Below are positions 42,391 through 55,112 of a stretch of 64,000 nucleotides of DNA, in pieces. The first letter of the stretch is position 1. Each line of letters begins with the position of its first letter. The notes beneath the pieces are model-generated. The model saw only the letters and a program-made list of their open reading frames with translations. It made no database searches and had not been told where the DNA came from. The DNA is from Anaeromicropila populeti (GTDB lineage Bacteria > Bacillota > Clostridia > Lachnospirales > Lachnospiraceae). The stretch is from the NCBI RefSeq assembly GCF_900112775.1, contig NZ_FOYZ01000002.1, positions 62,001-126,000 of the forward strand. Reading direction: 5' to 3'. Made by a program: the position numbers and the translations under genes.

Positions 42391-44074
42391 AAAACCATTA
42401 GTTTTGGGGTCTTGCTTTGCGATAACACTGATTCTTATTGTTGCAGGCATATTTTTAGTGAAAAAATTAATACCAAGCAAAGAAGTTATGGATTTAAATG
42501 AGTACTATCCAGTAGAGAAGGACAGCATTTTGGTTGTATTGCAAGATGAAGTTTATGAAAAACAAGGTCTTTATTTAGATGGTGTACCATTTATAGACTA
42601 TGAAACAGTGGTGGATAAGTTTAATAAAAGATTTTACTGGGATGAACATGAAAATTTGCTAATTTACACTACATCTTCTGAGGTAATTAAGACGGAAGTT
42701 GGAAGTGAAGATTATTATGAGAATAAAAGCAAGGCATCTTTGACTCACCAGATTGTAAAAACAATTGGTGAACAGGTGTATATCGCATTGGATTATGTAA
42801 GAATGTTTTCAAATATAGAGTATGAGGTGTTTGAAGAACCTGCCCGGGTGGTGATTAACTATAAATGGGGAGAAGAATTTTTATATACACAAGTGAAAAA
42901 GAAGACTCAGTTAAGGACAGAAGCGACAATTAAAAGTCCTATTTTAAAGCAGCTGGGTGTGGGAGACGTTTTAACATATGTAGAAAATGACAGTCTTGTG
43001 AAGGAAGGTTTTAGCAAGGTTATCACAAAAGATGGTATCATGGGATATGTTAAAAATAAATATGTAAAAGCAGCTTATTATGAAACGCCGGTAAGTGACT
43101 ACCATGAGGTAGAATATTCTCACATATCAAAGGATTATAAAGTAAATCTAGTATGGCATCAGGTGACAAATCAGGAGGCAAATAACAATTTGCTAAATGC
43201 TATCTCTAGTACAAAAGGGGTAACAACAATTTCCCCAACGTGGTTTTCTATCAGCAGCAATGAAGGTGAAATTGTTTCTATTGCCAGCGAGATGTATGTA
43301 GAACGTGCACATAATGAGGATATAGAAGTATGGGCATTATGTGATGATTTCAATAAGGAAGTTGATATGAAAGAACTTTTGTCCTACACTTCCAGAAGAG
43401 AAAAGCTTATCAATGAACTGATTTCTTATGCAATTAAGTATAATTTGGATGGATTAAATATTGATTTTGAGCGTATTACAGAAAACTCAGCAATTGATTA
43501 TATTCAGTTTTTGAGAGAGCTTTCGATTAAATGCAGAAACAACGGAATCATTTTGTCGGTTGATACTTATGTGCCTGCTCCTTATACACAATTTTATGAT
43601 AGGGAAGAGCAAGGAAAAATTGTAGATTATGTTATTATTATGGGATATGATGAGCATCATGCTTCTTCAGAGGAATGCGGTTCCGTATCATCAATCAGTT
43701 TTGTAGAGAGTGCTATTGAGAATACATTGGCAGAGGTTCCAAAGGAAAGAATTATTATGGGAATTCCTTTTTATACAAGGTTGTGGACCGAAGGTGAAGA
43801 TGGCATGATTACATCAGAGGCTTGTGGAATGGAACAGGGATTAGCTTATCTAGAGGTTAATGGAGTAGAGCCTGTATGGCAAAGTGAAACAGGACAGTAT
43901 TATGGAGAATATGAGGCAGAGGATGGACAAAAGCGTATATGGCTGGAGGAAGATAAGTCCATTGAATTAAAGATGAAAGCAATTCAGAATAGTGATGTGG
44001 CAGGTGTTGCAGCGTGGAAGCTTGGACTGGAAAAAGACAGTGTGTGGAATGTAATTATTAAGTATGTAAATTAA
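42377..44074 (+). CDS. GH18 family glycoside hydrolase, spore cortex lytic type
   Basis: The 565-residue protein has an N-terminal membrane anchor (residues 8-30). An SH3-like segment near 175-225 (LRTEATIKSPILKQLGVGD) is followed by a GH18 barrel with the catalytic signature LDGLNIDFERI, and MGYDEHH and AWKLGLE further on. Such enzymes (SleL/YaaH relatives) cut N-acetylglucosaminyl bonds in peptidoglycan, often spore cortex. AGGAGG precedes the ATG. An amidase gene follows, supporting a cell-wall role. The catalytic glutamate is present. Confidence 0.88.
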   Translation: MRKNRKPLVLGSCFAITLILIVAGIFLVKKLIPSKEVMDLNEYYPVEKDSILVVLQDEVYEKQGLYLDGVPFIDYETVVDKFNKRFYWDEHENLLIYTTSSEVIKTEVGSEDYYENKSKASLTHQIVKTIGEQVYIALDYVRMFSNIEYEVFEEPARVVINYKWGEEFLYTQVKKKTQLRTEATIKSPILKQLGVGDVLTYVENDSLVKEGFSKVITKDGIMGYVKNKYVKAAYYETPVSDYHEVEYSHISKDYKVNLVWHQVTNQEANNNLLNAISSTKGVTTISPTWFSISSNEGEIVSIASEMYVERAHNEDIEVWALCDDFNKEVDMKELLSYTSRREKLINELISYAIKYNLDGLNIDFERITENSAIDYIQFLRELSIKCRNNGIILSVDTYVPAPYTQFYDREEQGKIVDYVIIMGYDEHHASSEECGSVSSISFVESAIENTLAEVPKERIIMGIPFYTRLWTEGEDGMITSEACGMEQGLAYLEVNGVEPVWQSETGQYYGEYEAEDGQKRIWLEEDKSIELKMKAIQNSDVAGVAAWKLGLEKDSVWNVIIKYVN

Positions 44075-44139
44075 ACTGGAAGAATAAGTAAAAGTATTGA
44101 CTCATAGACTATATATAAGTACTATTAGGGTTGTGAGTT

Positions 44140-44868
44140 GTGAAAAAATATTGTTATATTACCATAATCATTGTAATTTTGCTGATTGTATACGTAACTA
44201 TGAAAAAGGGGAATAAGATTTTAGAAGAAGATAATACGGTGGTTACGGAAAGCCCAGTGGCTGCTACGATAGAACCTGAAGGAGAAAAAATTAGAATTGT
44301 AGTGGATGCAGGGCATGGTGGATTTGATCCAGGTAAAGTTGGGGTAAATGGCGTTTTAGAGAAAGACGTCAATTTGGACATTGCCTTAAAGCTAAATAAG
44401 CTGTTGGATGAAAATAATTTTGACGTAAAGATGATACGAACTCAGGATAATGGCTTATATGATGAAACAGATACGAATAAAAAGCGTGTTGATTTAAGCC
44501 GGAGAGTCCAAATAGTAAATAATAGTGGAGCAAGATTGGCAGTTAGTATTCATCAGAACAGTTTTCAGCAGGAGAGTTCTAAAGGAGCGCAGGTATTTTA
44601 TCATACTGCTTCGGAAGAAGGGAAAAAGCTGGCACAATTTATACAAGAAACATTAAAAGCGAAGATGGCAGATGGCAATCATAGAATGGCCAAATCCAAT
44701 GATACGTATTATATGTTAAAGAAAACCCAGTGTCCATTAGTCATTGTGGAATGCTGTTTTTTATCGAATAGACAGGAAGCAGAGTTTATAAAGGAAGAGG
44801 AGTACCAACAAAAAATTGCAGAAGCAATATTTGAAGGGATTCAAAAATATTTAAGTGAAACAACGTAA
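44140..44868 (+). CDS. N-acetylmuramoyl-L-alanine amidase, CwlD-like
   Basis: The 242-residue protein starts at GTG 44140 with a weak ribosome site. It has a membrane/signal segment (residues 3-22) and an Amidase_3 domain. The zinc ligands are in VVDAGHGGFDPG (His), the glutamate in VLEKDVNLD, and the second histidine in AVSIHQNS; the C-terminal IVECCFLSN carries the catalytic Glu. It removes peptide side chains from glycan strands. Its size and position after the GH18 gene suit CwlD, which makes muramic lactam in spore cortex; that is inference. Confidence 0.88.
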   Translation: MKKYCYITIIIVILLIVYVTMKKGNKILEEDNTVVTESPVAATIEPEGEKIRIVVDAGHGGFDPGKVGVNGVLEKDVNLDIALKLNKLLDENNFDVKMIRTQDNGLYDETDTNKKRVDLSRRVQIVNNSGARLAVSIHQNSFQQESSKGAQVFYHTASEEGKKLAQFIQETLKAKMADGNHRMAKSNDTYYMLKKTQCPLVIVECCFLSNRQEAEFIKEEEYQQKIAEAIFEGIQKYLSETT

Positions 44869-44881
44869 AGAGGACATAATA

Positions 44882-45955
44882 ATGATTACGAAATATCAAG
44901 TGATAAAAGAAGAATTTAAAACTTTGGAATTTCCGGAGGCTGCCAGAATTCTGCAAACTGGAGGCTTGGTAGCATTCCCTACGGAAACAGTATATGGATT
45001 AGGTGGGAATGCACTGGATGCCAGGTCGGCGCAGAAGATTTATGCTACAAAAGGCAGGCCATCAGATAATCCACTAATTATTCATATTGCAGATATGGAA
45101 AGTCTGCGGGAACTAGTTAAAATAGTTCCTCCAAAAGCCGAAAAGTTAGCTGAGGCATTTTGGCCGGGTCCGTTGACCATGATTTTTGAAAAAAGTGATA
45201 AAGTGCCGTATAGCACAACTGGTGGATTGGAAACAGTTGCTGTCAGAATGCCCTCTAATCCAATTGCATTGGAGTTAATTCGAGAGTCAGGTATTTTTAT
45301 TGCCGCTCCAAGTGCCAATACATCTGGAAGACCAAGCCCTACTACAGCTGAACATGTCAGGGAAGATTTAGACGGGAAAATTGAGATGATTATAGATGGT
45401 GGTGCTGTAGGGATTGGAATTGAGTCTACAATTGTAGATTTAACGGCAGAAGTACCAGTTATTCTGCGTCCAGGATATGTTACAGTAGAAATGATAAAAG
45501 GAGTAATTGGTGAAATCGAAGTGGATAAAGGGATTCTCCAGCAAGGAGTTCTAGAAGGAATAAGGCCAAAAGCTCCTGGTATGAAATATAAACATTATGC
45601 ACCAGAAGGAGAATTAACACTGTTTGAAGGGGAAGAAGAGGATGTTATTTTTGAGATTAACCAACGAACAAAGGAATTAGAGACAAAGGGGAAAAGAGTA
45701 GGCGTTATTGCAACAGAAGAAAGTATGAACAGGTATATTGGTAAAAACATAAAGTGCATAGGTTCCAGATTGGATGAAGACTCAGTAGCAAGGCATTTAT
45801 ATGCTGTACTGCGGGATTTTGACCAGGAAAAGGTGGAGTACATTTTTGGTGAATGTTTTTCATCTGAGCACTTTGGACAGGCGATAATGAATCGACTTTT
45901 GAAGGCGGCCGGATATCATGTTATTCAAGTTTCAAGTCGAGAAAGGTGTGAATAG
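44882..45955 (+). CDS. tsaC: L-threonylcarbamoyladenylate synthase (Sua5/YwlC)
   Basis: The start is ATG 44882 with AGAGG upstream; the longer frame overlaps the amidase gene without support. The 357-residue protein has the YrdC/TsaC domain (FPTETVYGLGG, KGRPSDNPL, AAPSANTSGRPSPT) and a C-terminal Sua5 domain (PGMKYKHYAPEG). It makes threonylcarbamoyl-AMP for the t6A modification of tRNAs. It starts the group ywlC-ywlE-rpiB ahead of the atp operon, the same order as in Bacillus subtilis. Confidence 0.95.
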   Translation: MITKYQVIKEEFKTLEFPEAARILQTGGLVAFPTETVYGLGGNALDARSAQKIYATKGRPSDNPLIIHIADMESLRELVKIVPPKAEKLAEAFWPGPLTMIFEKSDKVPYSTTGGLETVAVRMPSNPIALELIRESGIFIAAPSANTSGRPSPTTAEHVREDLDGKIEMIIDGGAVGIGIESTIVDLTAEVPVILRPGYVTVEMIKGVIGEIEVDKGILQQGVLEGIRPKAPGMKYKHYAPEGELTLFEGEEEDVIFEINQRTKELETKGKRVGVIATEESMNRYIGKNIKCIGSRLDEDSVARHLYAVLRDFDQEKVEYIFGECFSSEHFGQAIMNRLLKAAGYHVIQVSSRERCE

Positions 45956-45956
45956 T

Positions 45957-46415
45957 ATGTCAAAATATGAAAGGCTAATCTTTGTTTGTACAGGGAATAC
46001 ATGTAGAAGCCCTATGGCAGAAGCGATTTATCATGGTATGGTTAGTGAAGAATTAGTAGAAGTATGTTCAAGAGGACTAGTGGTTTTGTTTCCGGAACCT
46101 ACTAATCAAAAAGCGGATGTTGTTATGAAAAATCATAACTTAGTATTAGAAAACCACGTATCGATGCAATTGAAGAAAGAAGAGTTAACAGATAAAACAT
46201 TGGTACTTTGTATGACAATGGTTCAAAAACTGAAAATTATGGAGGAGTATGGATTTTTAGAAAATGTGTATTCTATTAAAGAATTTGTAGGTGAAGAGGG
46301 AGATGTGTTAGACCCATATGGAGGAAGTGTACTAGAATATGAGGATTGTTTTAAAGAACTTTCAAGATTGATGAAAAAAACCATTATTAAATTACATGAG
46401 GAGGTTTTAGAATGA
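45957..46415 (+). CDS. low molecular weight phosphatase, YwlE-like protein-arginine phosphatase
   Basis: The start is ATG 45957 behind AAAGGTG. The 152-residue protein has the P-loop CTGNTCRS at residues 11-18 and the DPYGG acid loop late in the chain. The threonine in the fifth P-loop position (CTGNT) is the feature that separates protein-arginine phosphatases such as YwlE from tyrosine phosphatases, so arginine phosphate is the likely substrate. The neighbours tsaC and rpiB match the Bacillus ywlC-ywlE-ywlF order. No McsB arginine kinase lies in this window. Confidence 0.88.
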   Translation: MSKYERLIFVCTGNTCRSPMAEAIYHGMVSEELVEVCSRGLVVLFPEPTNQKADVVMKNHNLVLENHVSMQLKKEELTDKTLVLCMTMVQKLKIMEEYGFLENVYSIKEFVGEEGDVLDPYGGSVLEYEDCFKELSRLMKKTIIKLHEEVLE

Positions 46416-46840
46416 TTGCGATAGGATGTGACCATGGTGGTTATTTATTAAAGCAGGAAATTATAAAATATTTTGAGGAGAAGGGTATTTCCTATCAGGA
46501 TTTTGGGTGTTATGATGAGCAGTCGGTAGATTATCCGCTGTATGCAAGAAAAGTTGCAGATGCTGTTGTATCAAAACAGTGTGATAAGGGAATATTAATT
46601 TGCGGGACAGGAATTGGAATTTCTATTGCAGCCAATAAAGTACAGGGGATTCGTGCGGCTTTATGCCACGATTGCTTCAGTGCAGAGGCAACTAGAGAAC
46701 ATAATGACGCTAATGTTCTGGCTATGGGAGCCCGCGTAGTTGGTGCAGGCTTAGCATTAAAAATTGTGGATACATTTCTAAATACTGAATTTTCAAATGA
46801 TGAAAGGCATAAAAGGCGTATTCATTTAATTGAGGGGTAG
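46412..46840 (+). CDS. rpiB: ribose-5-phosphate isomerase B
   Basis: The 142-residue protein has the RpiB/LacAB fold with GCDHGG at the N terminus, the catalytic cysteine in LICGTGIGIS, and a late HNDANVLAMGARV segment. It interconverts ribulose and ribose 5-phosphate. The ATG overlaps the phosphatase stop by four bases. Its stop codon lies within the terminator stem. Confidence 0.95.
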   Translation: MIAIGCDHGGYLLKQEIIKYFEEKGISYQDFGCYDEQSVDYPLYARKVADAVVSKQCDKGILICGTGIGISIAANKVQGIRAALCHDCFSAEATREHNDANVLAMGARVVGAGLALKIVDTFLNTEFSNDERHKRRIHLIEG

Positions 46841-46857
46841 TCCGGCTACTCCTTTTT
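46834..46857 (+). terminator. terminator overlapping the rpiB stop codon
   Basis: GGGGTAG (46834-46840) pairs with CTACTCC (46846-46852) with one G-U pair, followed by TTTTT. Confidence 0.8.
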
Positions 46858-46885
46858 ATTTATATAGATTTCGTAATATTATTTA

Positions 46886-46914
46886 TGGACAAGTTTAGAT
46901 AAAATGTATATAAT
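46886..46914 (+). promoter_or_regulatory. promoter of the ATP synthase operon
   Basis: TGGACA (46886-46891), 17 bases and TATAAT (46909-46914). Confidence 0.78.
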
Positions 46915-46956
46915 GATATCTTATAAAAGTAGTATTTAGCGCAATGCAGAGGTGAT

Positions 46957-47277
46957 GTGTTGAAAAAGAAGGATAGAGAAGTCATACATGCTTTTTTGAT
47001 GATAACACAGCTAGGGCTGACGTTCATTACCCCCATTGGACTATGCAGCATTTTGGGTTATTATCTAGATCAATGGATGAAGACTGGTTTTTGGTTTATT
47101 GTTATGTTTTTTGTAGGCGTTTTGGCAGGTTTTCGAAATGCGTATCACTTGACAAAGGGGTTTTATACAAAAGATCTTCAAAGAGAAAAAGAAGAGCAAA
47201 AGTATTGGGATGAATTTGGTAAAAGTCAAGAGGTACAGCAACAGGGAAAAGTGCAGGAGAAAGGAAAAAAGGGATAA
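46957..47277 (+). CDS. AtpZ/AtpI-type ATP synthase assembly protein
   Basis: The start is GTG 46957 or TTG 46960, right after AGAGGTG. The protein of about 106 residues has two membrane segments (ITQLGLTFITPIGLCSILGY and FWFIVMFFVGVLAGF with FRNAYHL) and a long charged tail. This is the small hydrophobic protein family found first in many atp operons, linked to c-ring assembly or ion handling. It is encoded directly before the subunit I gene. Confidence 0.85.
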   Translation: MLKKKDREVIHAFLMITQLGLTFITPIGLCSILGYYLDQWMKTGFWFIVMFFVGVLAGFRNAYHLTKGFYTKDLQREKEEQKYWDEFGKSQEVQQQGKVQEKGKKG

Positions 47278-47278
47278 G

Positions 47279-47647
47279 ATGGATGATGCAAAAAGAACAT
47301 TAAAATTTTTAATAGTGGGAATTCTCACATACGCAACGCCAATTGCTTTGGTGGGTTCTTTTTTTGCAGAAAATAAACTATCCTTTTTATTGGGGCTTGC
47401 AGTTGGAATTATAATAGCAGTAAGCATAGCAGTTCATATGTTCAAAAGTCTGGATTTTTGCCTGGATTTAGATCCAGAATCAGCTGAGAAACAAATGAAG
47501 AAGAAGGCAGTTATTCGATTTGTTGTAATGGGACTTGCTGTGGGAGCTGCGTTTTGTTTTCCTACAATCTTTCATCCAGTAGGATTGTTTTTTGGATTGA
47601 TGGGTCTGAAGATATCAGCGTATTTTCAGCCTTTCATTCATAGATAA
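47279..47647 (+). CDS. atpI: ATP synthase subunit I
   Basis: The start is ATG 47279, a base after the previous stop; the longer frame overlaps the upstream gene. About 122 residues form four membrane segments, with a conserved-type KMFKS-like cytoplasmic loop and SAEKQMKKKAVIR in the middle. Its place before atpB and its membrane layout identify it as AtpI, an assembly helper for the c-ring. Sequence conservation in this family is low. Confidence 0.82.
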   Translation: MDDAKRTLKFLIVGILTYATPIALVGSFFAENKLSFLLGLAVGIIIAVSIAVHMFKSLDFCLDLDPESAEKQMKKKAVIRFVVMGLAVGAAFCFPTIFHPVGLFFGLMGLKISAYFQPFIHR

Positions 47648-47685
47648 TTATGTAAAAATAAAATATAGTAAAGGAAGGTGAGTTC

Positions 47686-48447
47686 GTGAATAGTGGTATG
47701 GCTTTTGCACCAATAGTGTTAGCTGCTAATTCAGGTACCAAAGCAGCTAGTAAAGAATTAAGCATTGGTATTGATGGTTATTTTCAATATGAGTTGTTTG
47801 GTCAAAAATTGTATTTTACTAATACTCATATATCAATTTTAATCGTAATGCTAATATTAGTTATTTTTGCTGTGGTTGCAAATCAAGTAATTAAAAGAGC
47901 CGATCCCAATAAAGCACCAGGGGCATTTTTAAACTTTGTTGAGCTGCTTGTAGAGTCTGTAGATAAGCTGACAATTTCTACCATGGGAGAAAAACATGGA
48001 CCTAAGTTCTGTAACTACATTGGTACGTTATTTGCCTTTATTTTTCTGGCAAATACATCCGGTTTACTTGGGTTAAGGCCGCCAACTGCCGATTACGGTG
48101 TTACTTTGAGTCTGGCGCTGATAACATTTGTAATGATTCATTACAATGGATTTAAATATCAGAAGATTGGACACATCACAGGCTTATTTAAGCCACTTGT
48201 CTTATCACCAATTAATATTATTGGAGAATTAGCAACTCCAATATCATTGTCATTACGTCTATTTGGTAATGTTATGTCAGGAACTCTGATGATGACGTTG
48301 TTATATGGTTTATTGTATAAACCAATTACGCTATTCTGGCCAGGATTTCTGCATGTATATTTTGATGTATTTTCAGGTGCAATTCAAAGTTATGTATTTT
48401 GTATGCTAACAATGGTTTTTGTTTCAGGCAACTTTGAAGAAGAGTAA
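47686..48447 (+). CDS. atpB: ATP synthase Fo subunit a
   Basis: The start is GTG 47686 behind AAGGAAGGTG. The 253-residue membrane protein has the conserved half-channel helix SLRLFGNVMSG, whose arginine is essential for ion translocation, and a GELATPISL stretch. It forms the stator side of the ion path against the c-ring. It is encoded ahead of the c subunit. Confidence 0.96.
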   Translation: MNSGMAFAPIVLAANSGTKAASKELSIGIDGYFQYELFGQKLYFTNTHISILIVMLILVIFAVVANQVIKRADPNKAPGAFLNFVELLVESVDKLTISTMGEKHGPKFCNYIGTLFAFIFLANTSGLLGLRPPTADYGVTLSLALITFVMIHYNGFKYQKIGHITGLFKPLVLSPINIIGELATPISLSLRLFGNVMSGTLMMTLLYGLLYKPITLFWPGFLHVYFDVFSGAIQSYVFCMLTMVFVSGNFEEE

Positions 48448-48460
48448 AAGAGATTAGTAA

Positions 48461-48772
<312 letters not shown>

Positions 48773-48807
48773 TAGGAATAATAAGCCAAACGAAAGGAGG
48801 CTGGAAA

Positions 48808-49353
48808 GTGTATAGCATTTTATTGGAAGCGGGAATGAACAACCGAATTTTTGATTTGGATCTGCAATTGCTTGTAGATGCATGTATTATGGCTGCTGCG
48901 GTATTTACTTTATTTTTCTTTTTGTCAAATATGTTGTTTAATCCTGCAAGAGAATTATTGAAAAAGCGTCAGCAGAGAATACAGGAACAGCTGGACAATG
49001 CAGCATCTGAACAACAGAGTGCATTACAATTTAAGGCTGAGTATGATACAAAGCTGAAAGAAGTAAATAAAGAGGCTGAGGAAATTTTAAGCAGCTCACG
49101 TAAGAAAGCATTAAAACGTGAAACTGAGATTGTAAATGAGGCAAAGGATGAAGCTGTCAAGATATTAGACAGGGCAAGCAAGGAAATCGACCTTGAAAAA
49201 GCTAAAGTTAGAGATGAAATGAAGAAAGAGATGATTACAGTGGCGTCTGCTATGGCTGGAAAAATTGTAAAATCATCGCTGGATGAAAAAACTCAAAATC
49301 AATTAATTGATGAAACGTTAAGAGAGATGGGTGATGGCACATGGCAAAGTTAG
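48808..49353 (+). CDS. atpF: ATP synthase Fo subunit b
   Basis: The 181-residue protein starts at GTG 48808 behind AAAGGAGG. It has one N-terminal membrane segment (IMAAAVFTLFFFLSNMLF), then a long charged coiled coil that forms the peripheral stalk. The N-terminal extension before the membrane segment is somewhat long. It overlaps atpH by 13 bases. Confidence 0.95.
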   Translation: MYSILLEAGMNNRIFDLDLQLLVDACIMAAAVFTLFFFLSNMLFNPARELLKKRQQRIQEQLDNAASEQQSALQFKAEYDTKLKEVNKEAEEILSSSRKKALKRETEIVNEAKDEAVKILDRASKEIDLEKAKVRDEMKKEMITVASAMAGKIVKSSLDEKTQNQLIDETLREMGDGTWQS

Positions 49354-49889
49354 TTTCAAAAACATATGGTGAAGCAATTTTTGACTTGGCTGTGGAAGAA
49401 AATGTATTAGGGCAGGTTCAGGAAGAGATTCAATTTGTAAAAGATGTATTGAATGAAAATGCAGAGTTGGTCAGTTTTTTAAATCACCCTAAGATAACAA
49501 AGGAAGAGAAGGTCAGGGTTGTTGAAAATATTTTTAAAGGAAAATTAGGAGATATTACAGTTGGTTTTTTAGTTACAGTAGTAAATAAAGAGCGGTATGG
49601 CCAGTTAATTGAAATATTTGAGTACTTTGAGGATAAAGTAAGACAATTCAAAAATATAGGAGTTGTTTCTGTAACTTCTGCCATTGAGCTTACGGAGGAA
49701 CAAAAAAGCAAGCTTACGGACAGGCTGCTTAAGATTACAGGGTTTGCGGAATTAGAATTTGTTTATTTTGTGGAACCTGAAATTATTGGTGGAATGATTA
49801 TCCGTATTGGTGACAGAATTGTGGATAGCAGTATCCGTACTAAAATAGATGTTATGGCAAAGGATATGTCTAAGGTTCAACTCTCTTAA
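49341..49889 (+). CDS. atpH: ATP synthase F1 subunit delta
   Basis: The 182-residue protein has the OSCP/delta pattern: KLVSKTYGEAIFDLA at the start, FLNHPKITKEEK in the helical domain, and the C-terminal EPEIIGGMIIRIGDRIVDSS. It ties the peripheral stalk to the alpha3beta3 head. The overlap with atpF suggests coupled translation. Confidence 0.96.
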   Translation: MAKLVSKTYGEAIFDLAVEENVLGQVQEEIQFVKDVLNENAELVSFLNHPKITKEEKVRVVENIFKGKLGDITVGFLVTVVNKERYGQLIEIFEYFEDKVRQFKNIGVVSVTSAIELTEEQKSKLTDRLLKITGFAELEFVYFVEPEIIGGMIIRIGDRIVDSSIRTKIDVMAKDMSKVQLS

Positions 49890-49892
49890 TAA

Positions 49893-51431
<1,539 letters not shown>

Positions 51432-51444
51432 GAGGTAGTAAAAT

Positions 51445-53732
<2,288 letters not shown>

Positions 53733-53747
53733 GAACGGAGGGAGCCT

Positions 53748-54164
53748 ATGGCAGATAATAAATATTTTATGGTAAAGGTGATTTCGCCAGACAGGATTTT
53801 TTATGAAGGTGAAGCCGATCTATTGGAGTTGAAAACAACGGAAGGAGACATTGGTATTTTAGCAGGTCATATTCCGCTGACAACCATTGTTGCTCCTGGT
53901 GTTATGAAAATTACCAAAGATGGTGAAGCAAAGGAAGCAGCATTGCACGAAGGATTTATTGAAATTTTAGGCGACAAAGTTATTGTTTTGGCAGAAAGTT
54001 GTGAATGGCCAGATGAAATAGATAAAAATCGCGCTAACGAAGCGAGAATAAGAGCAGAGAGGCGGTTGTCCGGAGGCAATGGTGAAGTTAATTATTCCAG
54101 AGCAGAGATGGCTCTTAAGAAGTCTTTAATTCGTATTGAGCTGGCAGATAAATATCCAAGGTAA
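53748..54164 (+). CDS. atpC: ATP synthase F1 subunit epsilon
   Basis: The 138-residue protein has the N-terminal beta sandwich (KVISPDRIFYEGEADLLEL, GDIGILAGHIPL) and a C-terminal helical pair that can inhibit the enzyme. It is the last gene of the operon and is followed by a terminator. Confidence 0.96.
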   Translation: MADNKYFMVKVISPDRIFYEGEADLLELKTTEGDIGILAGHIPLTTIVAPGVMKITKDGEAKEAALHEGFIEILGDKVIVLAESCEWPDEIDKNRANEARIRAERRLSGGNGEVNYSRAEMALKKSLIRIELADKYPR

Positions 54165-54188
54165 CTGCAAAGAAGCACTTTATGAAAA

Positions 54189-54233
54189 AGAATACTCTAG
54201 GAAAGGAAAAACCTGTTCTTAGAGTTCTTTTTT
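54189..54233 (+). terminator. terminator of the ATP synthase operon
   Basis: AGAATACTCTAGGAAAGG pairs with CCTGTTCTTAGAGTTCT with small mismatches, followed by a T-rich run. Confidence 0.8.
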
Positions 54234-54304
54234 CTAAAGAAGTATAAAACTTCTAATAAATGGTAATGATTTTGATAACAGAACCATTTGTAGGAGGTTT
54301 GAAT

Positions 54305-55066
54305 ATGAAAAAGACAAGGGTTGTTCTTTATGTTGTTGGGGTTCTCTGGGTAGCAGTAATTGCACAGATAATTGTAAACAGGATGTTTATTAATGACAAG
54401 CGGATTATTGATGCCTTTATGGATTCCAATACCAGGGTATCAGAAAGTAAATTAAGCATTTCCATTGATTATGGAGATAAATTTTTAAGCCAGTCAGACA
54501 AAGAGGATTTGATTGCCTATTTTGCTGACACCATACAGTTGAAAAAAGATTACGAAATCAAAACAGAAAAAGGTAATAATACTGTTACAATGACAGCAAA
54601 GAAGTCAGGTAAAAATGCAACAACAACAATAGAACTTATTTCAGTAGAACAGAAGATAGATGGGGAGTTAAGCAAGACAAACCATTTCATTATAGTAGAG
54701 CTTAGTATTTATGAAAAAATTAACAGTATTTTAGAGTATAAAAACAGCTTGGAGAATGCTGCAAAGCAAATGGATGTAAAGGAATATCAAACACTGCTAA
54801 AATTTACTGGCGCTTATGATGGTAAGTTGTCTGAGGTTGAAAAGAAACAGAGGGTAAATGACATTTTAGAGCGGCTTCAGGCAAAGAAAGTAAATACAGT
54901 AGATGATGGAAATTTGTACACAGTATATGCATATACAGGTTTGGTTAAAGATTATATTAAAGTATCTGATTGCCGGATTAATATAAATATAGCTTTAACG
55001 TATGACGAAGAAGCAGACAAAACTATGTTATATTTGGCGTCACCAGTTTTAAATGAGGACTACTAA
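54305..55066 (+). CDS. YwmB-like exported protein
   Basis: The start is ATG 54305 behind TAGGAGGTTTGA; the longer frame from 54260 has no ribosome site. The 253-residue protein has an N-terminal membrane/signal segment (VVLYVVGVLWVAVIAQIIV), then a mixed alpha/beta domain with no catalytic motif. Length, layout and position right after atpC match YwmB (DUF1779), which lies in the same place in Bacillus subtilis. Family assignment is partly from synteny. The function of YwmB is not known. Confidence 0.7.
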   Translation: MKKTRVVLYVVGVLWVAVIAQIIVNRMFINDKRIIDAFMDSNTRVSESKLSISIDYGDKFLSQSDKEDLIAYFADTIQLKKDYEIKTEKGNNTVTMTAKKSGKNATTTIELISVEQKIDGELSKTNHFIIVELSIYEKINSILEYKNSLENAAKQMDVKEYQTLLKFTGAYDGKLSEVEKKQRVNDILERLQAKKVNTVDDGNLYTVYAYTGLVKDYIKVSDCRININIALTYDEEADKTMLYLASPVLNEDY

Positions 55067-55112
55067 TGGTTAAGCATTAAATCAAAAGGGTTAATGTAAG
55101 TAGGTGGTATTT